Of a stretch of DNA of 28,418 nucleotides, positions 14,033 to 23,127 are shown in pieces. The first letter of the stretch is position 1. The number at the start of each line of letters is the position of its first letter. A program made the translations under genes and the position numbers. The stretch comes from CAWDLX01 sp046728155 (GTDB lineage: Bacteria > Actinomycetota > Actinomycetes > Mycobacteriales > Micromonosporaceae), in assembly GCA_046728155.1 (NCBI GenBank), contig JBKPDY010000050.1, forward strand, positions 1-28,418, in the 5' to 3' direction. The notes below the pieces were generated by a model. The model did no database searches and was not told the origin of the DNA. It saw only the letters and a program-made list of their open reading frames with translations.

Positions 14033-16837
14033 CTAGGCGCCGGCGTCCATGGCGTCCAGTGCGCGAGCCAGTTCGAGCCGCGACGATACGCGGAGCTTGC
14101 CATAGATTCGGGACAGGTAGACCTCGACGCTGCGCGGGCTCAGGTGCAGCGCGGCGGCGATGTCCCGGTTGCGCATGCCCTGCTGCACCAGGCGGGCGAC
14201 GTGCTCCTCGGACTGGGTCAACAGACCCGCGGCCCGCGACCGGACCCTGGGCACCTTGGCGCCGAGCTCGGTGAGCCGCCGCGCCGCGAGCCGACGCAGC
14301 CCATGGGTACCGAGTCTGGCAAACGTGCGGTGCGCGTCGAGCAGTTCGGCGACCGTCTGATCGCCTGGAGAGGGATGAGTCTCGCCGAGGGCGAGCTGCG
14401 CGCGGGCCCGCTCGAAGACCAGCGCGCCCGCGTCGGCCAGGCGCACCGCCTCCTCGAGGGCGTCCAGCTCTCTGCGGACGATGCCCACCGCCCGGTTCAA
14501 CGTGGTACCCGCCCACGGCGAGACATCGGTCGTGGGAGACTCGATGAGGAGGCGGACCGCGCGCTCGGCCTCATCGGCGCGACCCTGTGCCCGTTCGAGC
14601 TCGGCCAGCCGGCTCAGCAGAAGCGCGAGGTACGTCGGGGTACCAGGGGCCTCGATCGCGGCCGTGAGGGTGGCGCGGGCGGCGTCCACATCGCCCTGAG
14701 CCGATTGGAGTCCGGCCAGCGCCCACGCGTGCAGACTGGCGACGTTGCGGGGCAACGTGCCGGTCTGCGCCGCGAGCGGAGCGGCCACCGCGAGCTCTCC
14801 GCGCCAGGTGCGCATCTCGACCTCGGCGGCTCGCAGGGCGGCCGCGATCGTCACCTGCTGCCGGCTCACCAGCTCGGCCGCCAACGTGCGACTGCCTTCC
14901 AGGGCGGATTCCCACCGACCTCCCAACCAGTCGACGACAACCCGGGCGAGCGCGAGCTCGCTGTCGAACGGGTGCGGACCCTCCATCTGCTGGGTGACCA
15001 GGTCGGCCCGGCGGAGCCGCTGAGTCGCGTCCGGAACGAGGCCGGCCAAGGCCTCGGTCGAGGCCGCGACGCCGAGCGCCTGAAGTTGCAGCGTCACCGA
15101 GGAGCCCGCACTGGAGAGAGCCCGGTCTGCGTACCGCACCGTTTCGGAGTGCCGGAAGAGCATAGAAGTGAGCATCGCTAGTTGACTGTTGACGACCACC
15201 TCCTCCGCGGGTGACAGCGGTGGCGTCGACGACGCGAGGTCGGCCTCCCGTAACGCCTCGTCGGCTCGGTTGGCGAAGACGAGCAGCAGGGCCCGCTGGG
15301 CATGCAGCGCCGCCGGTACGGCGGGCTCGCGCACCAGCTCGTCCGCGATGTCGAGCGCTTCCGCGATACGGCCGAGCGAGAACAGGCCGCCGAGCACGAC
15401 GACGGCGGTGTGGAAGCGCTCCTCTCCAGCCGGCAGCAGCCCGAGCGCATCGCGCCCGGAAGCGACTGCCGCGGCTGGGCGTGATGCTCTCGCCTGGGCC
15501 CGGCAGCGCAGTGCCAGCAGACGTGCTCGGTCTGGCGACGTTTCGTTGAGCAGGTTCAGAGCCCGCCCACAGTAGCCCGCGGCCGCTTCCGGGGCACTGC
15601 TGAGGGTGAGACGCGCGGCCTCGGTGAGCACCCGGACCGCACGGTCGTCGCCCGGCCGCGCCGATTCGGAGAGATGCCAGGCCAGCTCAAGGAGGTCACC
15701 CGGGTCGCCGTCGGCCACCAGGTGCTCCGCGCAGAGCCGATGCAGCCGCCGGCATTCGGCTGGCCCGATCTCGTCGTAGACGGCGTCACCGACGATGTCG
15801 TGGGAAAACCGGTATCTCCCGGTGCCATCGCCGACGACGACCCCGGCCCGGACGAGGTCATCGAACGCCGCCGTGACATTGGCCTCGGCCAACGATGTGA
15901 CCGATGCGATGAGTCCGATCCGATCCAGACCAGCCATCCGGAGTACGGCGAGCGTTCGCGCGACGGCCTGCGCGTGCGGGCCGAGCGGCATGACGCGACG
16001 CAGCACGGCCGTCCGACGAGTCAGGTGCAGAGCCTGGGGCGTCGCGGTGAGGCGAGCGCCGTGAGAGTCGATGGCCACCAGACGTGAATCGGCGAGCGAT
16101 TGCGCTATCTCTCTCGCGAAGTATGGATTGCCGTCCGCGCGTCGGTACACCTCCTCGACCAGCCCGTCGTCTGGTGACCCGCCCAACGCGTTCGCTACGA
16201 CCGCGCTCAGGTCTTCGCGCGACAACCTGCCCAGCTCGATGGGTAGGACGTTGCTGTTCTCGGTGAGGCGGTCCATGAGTTCGTGAGCGGCCTGGTTCGG
16301 CCGGGCAAGGTGCGAACGCATGGCTATGACGAGACCAATGGGCGCGCGGGAGACGCGGTTGAGCACGACCGCCAGCAGCGATAGCGAGTCGGCATCGAGC
16401 TCGTGCAGGTCGTCCACGGTGATGGTGAGCGGGCTGGCCGCAGTGAGCGCGGTCAGGAGTCTGACCAGGGCCGCGCAGGCCCTCCCGAAGGCTGTCCCGG
16501 TGTCCTCTGGCCCGTCAGGCAGGTCCAGCGTGGCCAGCGCGTCGCGGCGGAGCCCTTCGGTGAACGCGTTGTCGGGCATCACGGCGCGGACCGCCGTCGC
16601 GATCGCTGCGTATGGGATCTGGTTCTCGAGTCGCTCGGCGCGGATGGGGAATATCCGCAATCCGCGCTGCCGAACCCGTTCCGCGACCTCGGCGAGAAGG
16701 CTGGACTTCCCGATGCCGGCCTCGCCGGTGACGACCACGGCCGTCAGACCGGCGGCGGCGACCCGCCCGACGGTTGTGAGCACAACATCGAGTTCGCCGT
16801 CGCGGCCGACCAAGGGCGCACGGGGGTTGATGGTCAC
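14033..16837 (-). CDS. Large ATPase-LuxR transcriptional regulator (LAL/MalT-like)
   Basis: The 934-residue protein has an N-terminal AAA/STAND ATPase with Walker A GEAGIGKSS (38-46) and Walker B TVDDLHELD (140-148). A long alpha-helical, TPR-like middle (about 400-860) follows, and then a C-terminal LuxR helix-turn-helix (about 872-934) with RNRDIAAALHLSPRSVEVYLSRIYGKL. Such proteins switch on operons when a ligand binds and ATP is hydrolysed. The start is uncertain. GTG at 16837 sits directly against AGGAG, and a TTG 30 bp upstream or a TTG just inside are alternatives. It is followed after 65 bp by the molybdoenzyme and fadD genes in the same direction, which it may control, and is divergent from the esterase gene. 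Confidence 0.9.
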   Translation of the reverse strand: MTINPRAPLVGRDGELDVVLTTVGRVAAAGLTAVVVTGEAGIGKSSLLAEVAERVRQRGLRIFPIRAERLENQIPYAAIATAVRAVMPDNAFTEGLRRDALATLDLPDGPEDTGTAFGRACAALVRLLTALTAASPLTITVDDLHELDADSLSLLAVVLNRVSRAPIGLVIAMRSHLARPNQAAHELMDRLTENSNVLPIELGRLSREDLSAVVANALGGSPDDGLVEEVYRRADGNPYFAREIAQSLADSRLVAIDSHGARLTATPQALHLTRRTAVLRRVMPLGPHAQAVARTLAVLRMAGLDRIGLIASVTSLAEANVTAAFDDLVRAGVVVGDGTGRYRFSHDIVGDAVYDEIGPAECRRLHRLCAEHLVADGDPGDLLELAWHLSESARPGDDRAVRVLTEAARLTLSSAPEAAAGYCGRALNLLNETSPDRARLLALRCRAQARASRPAAAVASGRDALGLLPAGEERFHTAVVVLGGLFSLGRIAEALDIADELVREPAVPAALHAQRALLLVFANRADEALREADLASSTPPLSPAEEVVVNSQLAMLTSMLFRHSETVRYADRALSSAGSSVTLQLQALGVAASTEALAGLVPDATQRLRRADLVTQQMEGPHPFDSELALARVVVDWLGGRWESALEGSRTLAAELVSRQQVTIAAALRAAEVEMRTWRGELAVAAPLAAQTGTLPRNVASLHAWALAGLQSAQGDVDAARATLTAAIEAPGTPTYLALLLSRLAELERAQGRADEAERAVRLLIESPTTDVSPWAGTTLNRAVGIVRRELDALEEAVRLADAGALVFERARAQLALGETHPSPGDQTVAELLDAHRTFARLGTHGLRRLAARRLTELGAKVPRVRSRAAGLLTQSEEHVARLVQQGMRNRDIAAALHLSPRSVEVYLSRIYGKLRVSSRLELARALDAMDAGA

Positions 16838-17002
16838 CTCCTCGCTTGGGCTCAGAGACGCGGTCAATCTATCTGCCGCTAATTGTTGCGGTCTCCTAAC
16901 TCGTCCCCCGCCCGGTGCGGTGCTGCGATCACGTAACAGGTTGGCGATGACGTGAGCGCGAGGAGGCGAGCGTTCAGCGAGCTGGCGGAAGGGTGAGGAG
17001 CC

Positions 17003-18241
17003 ATGTCGATCGAGGGGACGTGCGCGCCGCGTTTCGAGCGGGTGCATGACGAGCTGGAGCGGAACATCGCCGAGCGCGGCGAGGTCGGAGCGTCCGTCTG
17101 TGTGACGGTGAACGGCGAAACCGTTGTCGACCTCTGGGGCGGCGTCGCCGACCCCCGCAGCGGTCGACCGTGGAGCGCCGACACCCTCGGACATGTCTGG
17201 TCGGCGACGAAGGGCGCTACCGCGTTGTGCGCACACATTCTCGCGTCGCGTGGCCAGCTCGACCTGAACGCGCCGGTGGTCCGGTACTGGCCGGAGTTCG
17301 AAAAGAACGGCAAGGACGGCATCCTGGTCCGCCAGTTGCTGAGCCACCAGGCGGGCCTGCCGGCGCTGCGCGATCCGCTGCCACAGGGCTGTTTCTACGA
17401 CTGGACGCTGATGACCGACGCGCTCGCCCGGGAGGAGCCGTTCTGGAAGCCCGGTACGCGCAACGGTTACCACGCGCTGACATTCGGCTTCCTCGTGGGC
17501 GAGGTGATCCGCCGGGCCAGCGGCCGCACGCTGGGTCAGTTCTTCCGGGACGAGGTCGCCGGGCCGCTTGGCCTCGATTTCTGGATCGGATTGCCGGAGA
17601 CGCACGAAGGCCGGGTCGCTCCGACCATCCCGGCCAACCCACCAGGGCCGGGCGATCCGGTTCCGAGCTTCTACGTGGCGGCGATGACCGATCCCACGTC
17701 GGTGCAAGCGCTGGTACTGGTAAATAGCGGTGGATACATGATGATCCCCGGCGAGTCGGACAGTCGGACGGCGCACGCGGCAGAGATGGGCGCGGTCGGC
17801 GGCATCACCAACGCCCGCGGCCTCGCCGGCATGTACCGGCCGCTGGCCATCGGCGGGACGGCGGATGGCGTGTCGCTGGTCGACGCGCAGCAGATCGCCA
17901 TCATGGGCGCGGTCAGCGTCGCCACCTCCGTCGACGCGGTGATGCTGGTGCCGACGCGGTGGTCACTCGGATTCACCAAGACCATGGACAATCGGTACCT
18001 GCCGGTCGCGGACCGCGAGGGCCTCCTGCTCAGCGAGGAGGCGTTCGGGCATGTAGGCATGGGCGGCTCGGTCGGCTTCGCCGACCCCAGGGCTCGGCTC
18101 TCCTTCGGTTACACGATGAACCGCCAGGGATCCGGCCTTGGCGTCAACGAACGTGGGCAGTCCCTGATCGACGCCGTGTACCGTGCGCTGGGGCACGGAC
18201 GAATCGACGAGGACGGTCCCTGGTACGCGCCGACGGGGTGA
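17003..18241 (+). CDS. Class C beta-lactamase-fold serine hydrolase/esterase (EstB-like)
   Basis: The 412-residue protein has the SxxK nucleophile motif S67-A-T-K70 (HVWSATKGAT), a tyrosine at Y156 in NGYHALTFGFLVG that matches the second catalytic motif, and HVGMGGSVGFADP near the C-terminus at the position of the third motif. The whole resembles EstB-type carboxylesterases more than true AmpC enzymes, and there is no signal peptide, so a cytosolic esterase is most likely. The ATG at 17003 follows GTGAGGAG. The 165-bp gap from the divergent LuxR-type gene must hold promoters for both, but I see no strong boxes. Its role with the molybdoenzyme/fadD genes is only suggested by position. Confidence 0.88.
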   Translation: MSIEGTCAPRFERVHDELERNIAERGEVGASVCVTVNGETVVDLWGGVADPRSGRPWSADTLGHVWSATKGATALCAHILASRGQLDLNAPVVRYWPEFEKNGKDGILVRQLLSHQAGLPALRDPLPQGCFYDWTLMTDALAREEPFWKPGTRNGYHALTFGFLVGEVIRRASGRTLGQFFRDEVAGPLGLDFWIGLPETHEGRVAPTIPANPPGPGDPVPSFYVAAMTDPTSVQALVLVNSGGYMMIPGESDSRTAHAAEMGAVGGITNARGLAGMYRPLAIGGTADGVSLVDAQQIAIMGAVSVATSVDAVMLVPTRWSLGFTKTMDNRYLPVADREGLLLSEEAFGHVGMGGSVGFADPRARLSFGYTMNRQGSGLGVNERGQSLIDAVYRALGHGRIDEDGPWYAPTG

Positions 18242-18320
18242 GGCCCGCACGGTCATCGCTCGCTCTACCCGCTGCCGCGTGCCATCATGCGGCGATACGG
18301 CGGACGCGTAGGGGTGACCG

Positions 18321-18941
18321 ATGGAAACGTGGGACATGATCAAGATTGAGCGGGGGTCGCTGGTCGATGCCTTGGCCGCGCTCCCCGCTGCGGACTGGGA
18401 CAAGCCGTCGCTGGCCGCCGGCTGGACCGTGCGGGACGTGGTCGCGCACATGATCGCCACAGCGCAGATGACGCCGCCGGAGTTCTTCGCCGCACTGATC
18501 AGAGCCGGCTTCCGGTTCAACGCGATGAGCGAGCAGCGGATCGCCAACGTGCGAGCCGGTCGCTCCGACACTCAACTGGTCGACACGTACCGGTCGCTGA
18601 CCGACGCCCGCAGCGCACCGCCCGGCCCGACCGTGTCGTGGCTCGGAGAGACCATCGTGCACGGGGAGGACGTGTTCCGCGCGTTGGGCCGGTATCGCGA
18701 GCATCCGGTGGCGCACGTGACCGCGGTCGGCGATTTCTACTCGGGCAGCAACCTGCTGATCGGAGCGAAGAGGCGCATCGAGGGGGTCGCACTGCGCGCA
18801 ACGGATACCGACTGGACTCGCGGCAGCGGCCCGGAGGCGACCGGTCCGGCGATCGCCCTCGTGATGGCGATGTGCGGACGCAAGGCTGCCCTCGATGACC
18901 TCTCCGGTCCCGGCGTCGAGGTACTCCGCGGCCGCCCCTGA
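18321..18941 (+). CDS. Maleylpyruvate isomerase-like (DinB-fold, mycothiol-dependent type) protein
   Basis: The 206-residue protein has the four-helix DinB/maleylpyruvate isomerase N-terminal domain. The putative metal ligands are H43 (VVAHMI), E110 and H114 (GETIVHGED). Their E-x3-H spacing is the same as in the C. glutamicum mycothiol-dependent maleylpyruvate isomerase as I recall it. The opening LAAGWTVRDVVAH is the usual signature. Relatives act as mycothiol- or bacillithiol-dependent isomerases or transferases. The true reaction here is unknown and no gentisate-pathway genes are present. The ATG has GGGGTGA upstream. It follows the esterase gene by 79 bp and ends in a convergent region with a hairpin at 18998-19012. 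Confidence 0.85.
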   Translation: METWDMIKIERGSLVDALAALPAADWDKPSLAAGWTVRDVVAHMIATAQMTPPEFFAALIRAGFRFNAMSEQRIANVRAGRSDTQLVDTYRSLTDARSAPPGPTVSWLGETIVHGEDVFRALGRYREHPVAHVTAVGDFYSGSNLLIGAKRRIEGVALRATDTDWTRGSGPEATGPAIALVMAMCGRKAALDDLSGPGVEVLRGRP

Positions 18942-18997
18942 CTCCAGTCGATCCGAGCGGCGGCTTCCCACCAAGATCGCGGTATTGGCGCGAGATG

Positions 18998-19012
18998 CGA
19001 CGCTCCGCGTCG
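18998..19012 (+). terminator. Candidate terminator hairpin between convergent genes
   Basis: CGACGC-TCC-GCGTCG gives a perfect 6-bp GC-rich stem with a 3-base loop, followed on the plus strand by TTT. It lies 57 bp after the maleylpyruvate isomerase-like stop codon and about 40 bp beyond the end of the convergent kinase gene. It could serve both, although the T tract is short. Confidence 0.5.
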
Positions 19013-19053
19013 TTTCCCGCATCGCGACGCCGATCTCGCTGCGATTAGTCTAC

Positions 19054-20112
19054 TTAGGACAAGAGTTGCCGATCGGTCCCGGCGTTGGTGATCCGGGCCC
19101 GAAGGGAATGCAGCGCCTGCCGGTCGCCGCCGATCTGCCCGAATGCCTCGACCAGGGCCCCGAACACCGGCGGCACTGCCAACACGCTCAAGCGAGCCCG
19201 GGCCGCCACCGCGACCACACGTTGGCCGATGCGTGCGACGAGGTCGCCGTCGACGGACTGGAGAACGCTCCCGCCGAGCACGACCTCGAGGTCCGTACGA
19301 GTCAGGTGCAGCCGCCTGATCAACGCCACGACCATCGTGGCAACCTCGTCGGCGAATGCGTCGACCACGCGGCGAGCGACCTCGTCGCCATCCGCCGCTG
19401 CGGCCAGTACGACCGGCGCCAGCACGTGCAGATCGGTGTACGCAATGTCGTGACGATGCACCGCGATAGCGACCTCCTCAGCCGTTCGTAGGCCGAAGTA
19501 CGCGGGCACGGCGATGGCTAGCGAGGTCGCCGGCCCTCGGGCGTCACGAGCCCGGATCGCCGCTCCGAGGCCCTGGACGCCGAGATGGTGGCCGCCGCCG
19601 GAATCCCCCGTGTAATCGCCGAACGCGAGAAAACGGGCGACGCGACCGGACGGGTGGACCCCGACCGCGTTGATGCCGGCGCCGGCCACCACCGCGACCC
19701 CCCACGGTTGGGTCGCACCGGCCCGCAGTACCGCGACCGCGTCGTTGTGCACCACGGTCGTATCGGCAAGTCCGGCTTCGGTGAGCACCCGCCGGGCGTG
19801 CCGCCGCTCGTCGGGTAGGTCCACATTGGCCAGAAAGAACGCGGCACATGCGGCGCGCGCGTCCTCGCCCAACCCCGCCCGGCGACGTGCGTCGGCCACC
19901 AACGAGAGCAGACCCTGCCGCCACCGGCTCGGGTCGGCCAGCGGCGACTCGACGCCGCTCCCCCGCGCCCAGGCGAGCAGCGTGCCGTCCGTACCGGCGA
20001 TGACCACATCCGTTTTCGAGTTTCCGCCGTCCACGGCGACGACGTAGCCACGCCCGCGTGCCGGGCGACGGACTCGCGGGCGCGGCACGCGGCCAACGGT
20101 CGCTGACACCAC
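19054..20112 (-). CDS. BadF/BadG-type sugar kinase (N-acetylglucosamine kinase family)
   Basis: The 352-residue protein has the ASKHA ATPase fold. The phosphate-1 loop is VDGGNSKTD (27-35), followed by VAGAGINAVGV and the adenosine-side segment FGDYTGDSGGGHHLG. This layout matches N-acetylglucosamine kinase-like members of the BadF/BadG/BcrA/BcrD family, not benzoyl-CoA reductase activators, which carry an FeS cysteine motif absent here. It would phosphorylate an amino sugar or another sugar entering through the upstream transporter. The GTG start at 20112 is 3 bp after the stop of the ATPase gene, making it the last gene of the seven-gene operon. Confidence 0.87.
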   Translation of the reverse strand: MVSATVGRVPRPRVRRPARGRGYVVAVDGGNSKTDVVIAGTDGTLLAWARGSGVESPLADPSRWRQGLLSLVADARRRAGLGEDARAACAAFFLANVDLPDERRHARRVLTEAGLADTTVVHNDAVAVLRAGATQPWGVAVVAGAGINAVGVHPSGRVARFLAFGDYTGDSGGGHHLGVQGLGAAIRARDARGPATSLAIAVPAYFGLRTAEEVAIAVHRHDIAYTDLHVLAPVVLAAAADGDEVARRVVDAFADEVATMVVALIRRLHLTRTDLEVVLGGSVLQSVDGDLVARIGQRVVAVAARARLSVLAVPPVFGALVEAFGQIGGDRQALHSLRARITNAGTDRQLLS

Positions 20113-20115
20113 GCG

Positions 20116-21147
20116 CTATCCGTTCGGCGTGGCTGTCTGGCTGACGGGCACGGGTTCGGATGGCGGCGGGTCGGGCGTCGCGACGTGACAGGCCGCGGTG
20201 TGCTGTGGCGCCATCGGCCGCAGCAGGGGCGTCACCTGGTGGCATATCTCGATCGCGTACGGGCAGCGCCAACGGAACCGGCAACCCTCAGTCGGATTGA
20301 TGACCCGTGGTGGCTCTCCCGTGTCGGTGTCGGCACCGACGGACAGCGGCGCCCGCGGGTCGGGCACCGCCGACAGCAACAGCTGGGTGTACGGGTGCTT
20401 GGCGTTGGCCAGGACCCGCTCGGTCGGCCCCGACTCGACGATGTGACCCGCGTACATGACAAGGAGCCGGTCGGAGAGGTATCGCGCACTGGCGATGTCG
20501 TGGGTGATGTAGAGGAACGACACGCCCTCGTCGCGTCGCAGGGCCGCCATCAGGTTGAGCAACCCGATGCGGATGGAAACGTCCAACATGGACACTGGTT
20601 CGTCGGCGAGGATGAGGGTCGGCCGGTATGCGAGCGCCTGGGCGAAGCCGATCCGTTGTCGCTGCCCTCCACTCAGCTCATGCGGGTACCGGTCGATGAC
20701 ATCCGCCGCGGGCGTCAGGCCGACCAGGTCGAGCAGCCGCTCCACCTCGGCCCGTCGCCCACCGGGTGACACGTCGGGTCGGTGCAGCTTCAGTCCGCGC
20801 AGGATGCCATGCGATACCCGGTACGTCGGATTGAGGGAGCTGAACGGGTCCTGGAACACCATCGGCACGTCGCTGCGGTAGCCCAGCCACTGTCGCCGGC
20901 CACGCATGGTCGCCAGTGATCTGCCCTGGTAAAGGATCTCGCCGCTTGTCGGCTGGTATACCCGGGCCAGCAGGCGAGCGATGGTGGACTTGCCGCTTCC
21001 GCTCTCACCGACCAGCGCCACGATCTCCTTGCGGCGGATGGTGATGTCGGCGTCGTCCACGGCGTGCAGGATGTCGCGCGAGAGCGCACTGCCAACCTTG
21101 AAGTGTTTGGTCAGCCGACGGGTCTCGATCAGGGGCGCGTCAGTCAC
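20116..21147 (-). CDS. ABC transporter ATP-binding protein, OppF/DppF-like
   Basis: This cytosolic ATPase powers the importer with its partner encoded just upstream. The 343-residue protein has Walker A GESGSGKST (47-55), the signature LSGGQRQRIG, Walker B LILADEP and the C-terminal oligopeptide/dipeptide extension with a cysteine-containing NPTEGCRFRWRCPYA segment. The GTG start at 21147 follows GGAAGGGAG and overlaps the end of the preceding ATPase gene by 8 bp. It belongs to the peptide-type (Opp/Dpp) subfamily, which also includes oligosaccharide importers. Confidence 0.94.
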   Translation of the reverse strand: MTDAPLIETRRLTKHFKVGSALSRDILHAVDDADITIRRKEIVALVGESGSGKSTIARLLARVYQPTSGEILYQGRSLATMRGRRQWLGYRSDVPMVFQDPFSSLNPTYRVSHGILRGLKLHRPDVSPGGRRAEVERLLDLVGLTPAADVIDRYPHELSGGQRQRIGFAQALAYRPTLILADEPVSMLDVSIRIGLLNLMAALRRDEGVSFLYITHDIASARYLSDRLLVMYAGHIVESGPTERVLANAKHPYTQLLLSAVPDPRAPLSVGADTDTGEPPRVINPTEGCRFRWRCPYAIEICHQVTPLLRPMAPQHTAACHVATPDPPPSEPVPVSQTATPNG

Positions 21148-22216
21148 TTGTGCTCCCTTCCGCGGTACTCCGCCACTCCTGCGCGTGCCGCGGGTCGTAC
21201 ATGAGACAGCGCGACCGGATCCCGTCGACCGGAAGCAGGTCCGGGGCCGTTGACCGACAGACGTCGTGCACCATCGGACATCGGGGAGCGAAGGAGCAGC
21301 CGACGATCGGCTGCCCGAGATCCGGTGGGGCGCCTGGGATTCCGATGAGTTCGACCCGGCGACCTCGGATCGACGGGAAGGCGTCGAGCAGCCCGCGACT
21401 GTACGGGTGGGACGGGGTGTCGAATACGGTCCGGGTCGGACCCGCCTCGACCACCTGGCCCGCGTACATCACGAGCAACTGGTCGGAGAAGTGGCTGACC
21501 AGAGACATGTCATGGGTGACGAAGACGATGGCGAAGCCGAGCTGTCGCTGGAGCTGCTTGATCTGCACCATGAGCGATCGCTGCGCGACCACGTCGAGCG
21601 CGGATGTCGGCTCGTCCATGATGACCAGATCTGGCGTGAACAGCAGGGCCATGGCGATCATCGCGCGCTGCCTCATGCCGCCGCTGAGCTGATGCGGGTA
21701 GCTGCGCAGGTGGATCGGGTCGATGCCGACGAGCTCCAACACCTCGACACTGCGCTTGTGGATCTCCGCGGACCCCGACCGGCCGTGGGCCTGCATCGCG
21801 TCGGCGAACTGGGCACCGATGCTGATTACCGGGTTCAACGCGTTCATAGCGCTCTGCATGACGACGGAGTAGTCCCGCCACCGTAAGGCGTTGAGCTGCT
21901 TGTCGGTCATCGTGACAAGGTTCCGGCCGGCGAACAACACGTCACCGCCGGCCACCCGCGCCGGCGCGGTGAGCAGCCGCGCGATCGCGAACAGCAGCGT
22001 CGACTTGCCGCAACCAGACTCGCCCACGACACCCACGAACTCGCCCTTGTCGACATCGAGGTCGACGTGGTCGACCGCTCGGACGGAGCCTCGTTCGGTC
22101 AGGTACTCGACCTGGAGGTCCCGCACGCGCAGCACGGGTCCACCCACCGGCAGGGTGGCGGGACTCAGCTCACCCAGCTCGATCTCGTGGCTGACCTCAT
22201 CCACCCTTCGGGCCAC
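21140..22216 (-). CDS. ABC transporter ATP-binding protein, OppD/DppD-like
   Basis: This is the second ATPase of the importer, 358 residues. It has Walker A GESGCGKST, signature LSGGMRQRA, Walker B LVIMDEPTSALD and a C-terminal extension with the cysteine cluster CSFAPRCP...C typical of OppD. The GTG at 22216 is supported by GAGGAGG six bases upstream and overlaps the permease end by 20 bp. A GTG 12 bp further in is possible. The gene order permease-permease-ATPase D-ATPase F is the classical Opp/Dpp order. Confidence 0.94.
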   Translation of the reverse strand: MARRVDEVSHEIELGELSPATLPVGGPVLRVRDLQVEYLTERGSVRAVDHVDLDVDKGEFVGVVGESGCGKSTLLFAIARLLTAPARVAGGDVLFAGRNLVTMTDKQLNALRWRDYSVVMQSAMNALNPVISIGAQFADAMQAHGRSGSAEIHKRSVEVLELVGIDPIHLRSYPHQLSGGMRQRAMIAMALLFTPDLVIMDEPTSALDVVAQRSLMVQIKQLQRQLGFAIVFVTHDMSLVSHFSDQLLVMYAGQVVEAGPTRTVFDTPSHPYSRGLLDAFPSIRGRRVELIGIPGAPPDLGQPIVGCSFAPRCPMVHDVCRSTAPDLLPVDGIRSRCLMYDPRHAQEWRSTAEGSTSD

Positions 22217-23123
22217 GACGCCTCCTCACCGGTCGGAGCGCCGGATTGCTGACCTCATCGAACGCGTAGTTGAGCAGGGCGAAGGAGGCACCGAGCAGCG
22301 CGACGCACACACCCGGGGCGATCGACCAGAGAGGCATTCCGGTCTGGAGAGCCTGCTGGTTCTGGGACCAGTAGAGCATCGTGCCCCAGCTGATGGAGTT
22401 CGGGTCGCCGAGGCCGAGGAACTGAAGCCCAGCCGCGGTGAGCACGGAGTACAGCGCGGCGCCGAGGAAGTTCGCCACGATCAACGATGTCATCGTCGGC
22501 AGCACCTCGGCGAAGATGATGTAGGAGCGGCGTTCGCCCCGCACCCGGGCCGATTCGAGGAACTCCCGATTGCGCAGCGACAGGGCCTGGGCGCGCAACT
22601 GGTTCGCCCCGTACGACCAACCGGTCACGATGAGGACGACGAGCAGGACGGTGAGCTTGCCACTGCCCGCGTACGTGGCCAGCACGATGATCAGCGGAAA
22701 TGTCGGGATGACCAGGAAGATGTTGGTAATCATCGACAGCACCTCATCGGCGACACCGCCGAGGTAGGCGGCGGAGATTCCGACGATCACCGAGAGCATC
22801 GTGGCGAACAGGCCGGCGATGAGGCCGATGGCCAGCGACTGACGGGTGCCGTAGATAAGCTGGGCGAAGATGTCCTGACCCAGCGTCGTGGTGCCGAGCA
22901 GGTGTTCGCGCGAGGGCTGCACACTGGACGGGAACCCACAGCACGCCTGGGGGTCTCGTACCGACGTGAACCAGTGCGGGAAGATCGCCACGACACTGAA
23001 CACGAGAAAGATAGCCAGACCCGCGGTCGCCTTGGGGCTGCGGCGGATCGCCGTCCACACGCGACGGCCGGTGCGACGCGTTTCAACGCGGGTCTCGGGG
23101 GCCTGGACAGTCAGCGTGGTCAT
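22197..23123 (-). CDS. ABC transporter permease, DppC/OppC-like
   Basis: This inner-membrane permease of 308 residues has an N-terminal cytosolic stretch, a first transmembrane helix around residues 30-50, and the BPD_transp_1 core of five helices. The EAA-type cytoplasmic loop is recognisable as FLESARVRGERRSYIIFAEVLP. The ATG at 23123 is chosen over the longer frame to 23177. It follows AAGGGATAG with good spacing and lies 4 bp after the stop of the first permease gene. The product pairs with the DppB-like permease to form the channel. Confidence 0.92.
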   Translation of the reverse strand: MTTLTVQAPETRVETRRTGRRVWTAIRRSPKATAGLAIFLVFSVVAIFPHWFTSVRDPQACCGFPSSVQPSREHLLGTTTLGQDIFAQLIYGTRQSLAIGLIAGLFATMLSVIVGISAAYLGGVADEVLSMITNIFLVIPTFPLIIVLATYAGSGKLTVLLVVLIVTGWSYGANQLRAQALSLRNREFLESARVRGERRSYIIFAEVLPTMTSLIVANFLGAALYSVLTAAGLQFLGLGDPNSISWGTMLYWSQNQQALQTGMPLWSIAPGVCVALLGASFALLNYAFDEVSNPALRPVRRRRGPKGG

Positions 23124-23127
23124 ACCG

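Noticed and set aside
13968..14516. N-terminal extension of the molybdoenzyme frame by 183 residues
   Set aside because: It overlaps the LuxR-type gene on the same strand in another frame, is arginine-rich and lacks family similarity. The cysteine motif begins right after the ATG at 13967.
16838..17776. Upstream extension of the LuxR-type regulator frame
   Set aside because: It runs antisense through the esterase gene and adds a low-complexity sequence. The ATPase domain starts directly after 16837.
19054..20112. Benzoyl-CoA or 2-hydroxyacyl-CoA dehydratase activator (BadF/HgdC type)
   Set aside because: The CxxC iron-sulfur motif of those activators is absent and no dehydratase genes are near. 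The kinase reading fits the operon.
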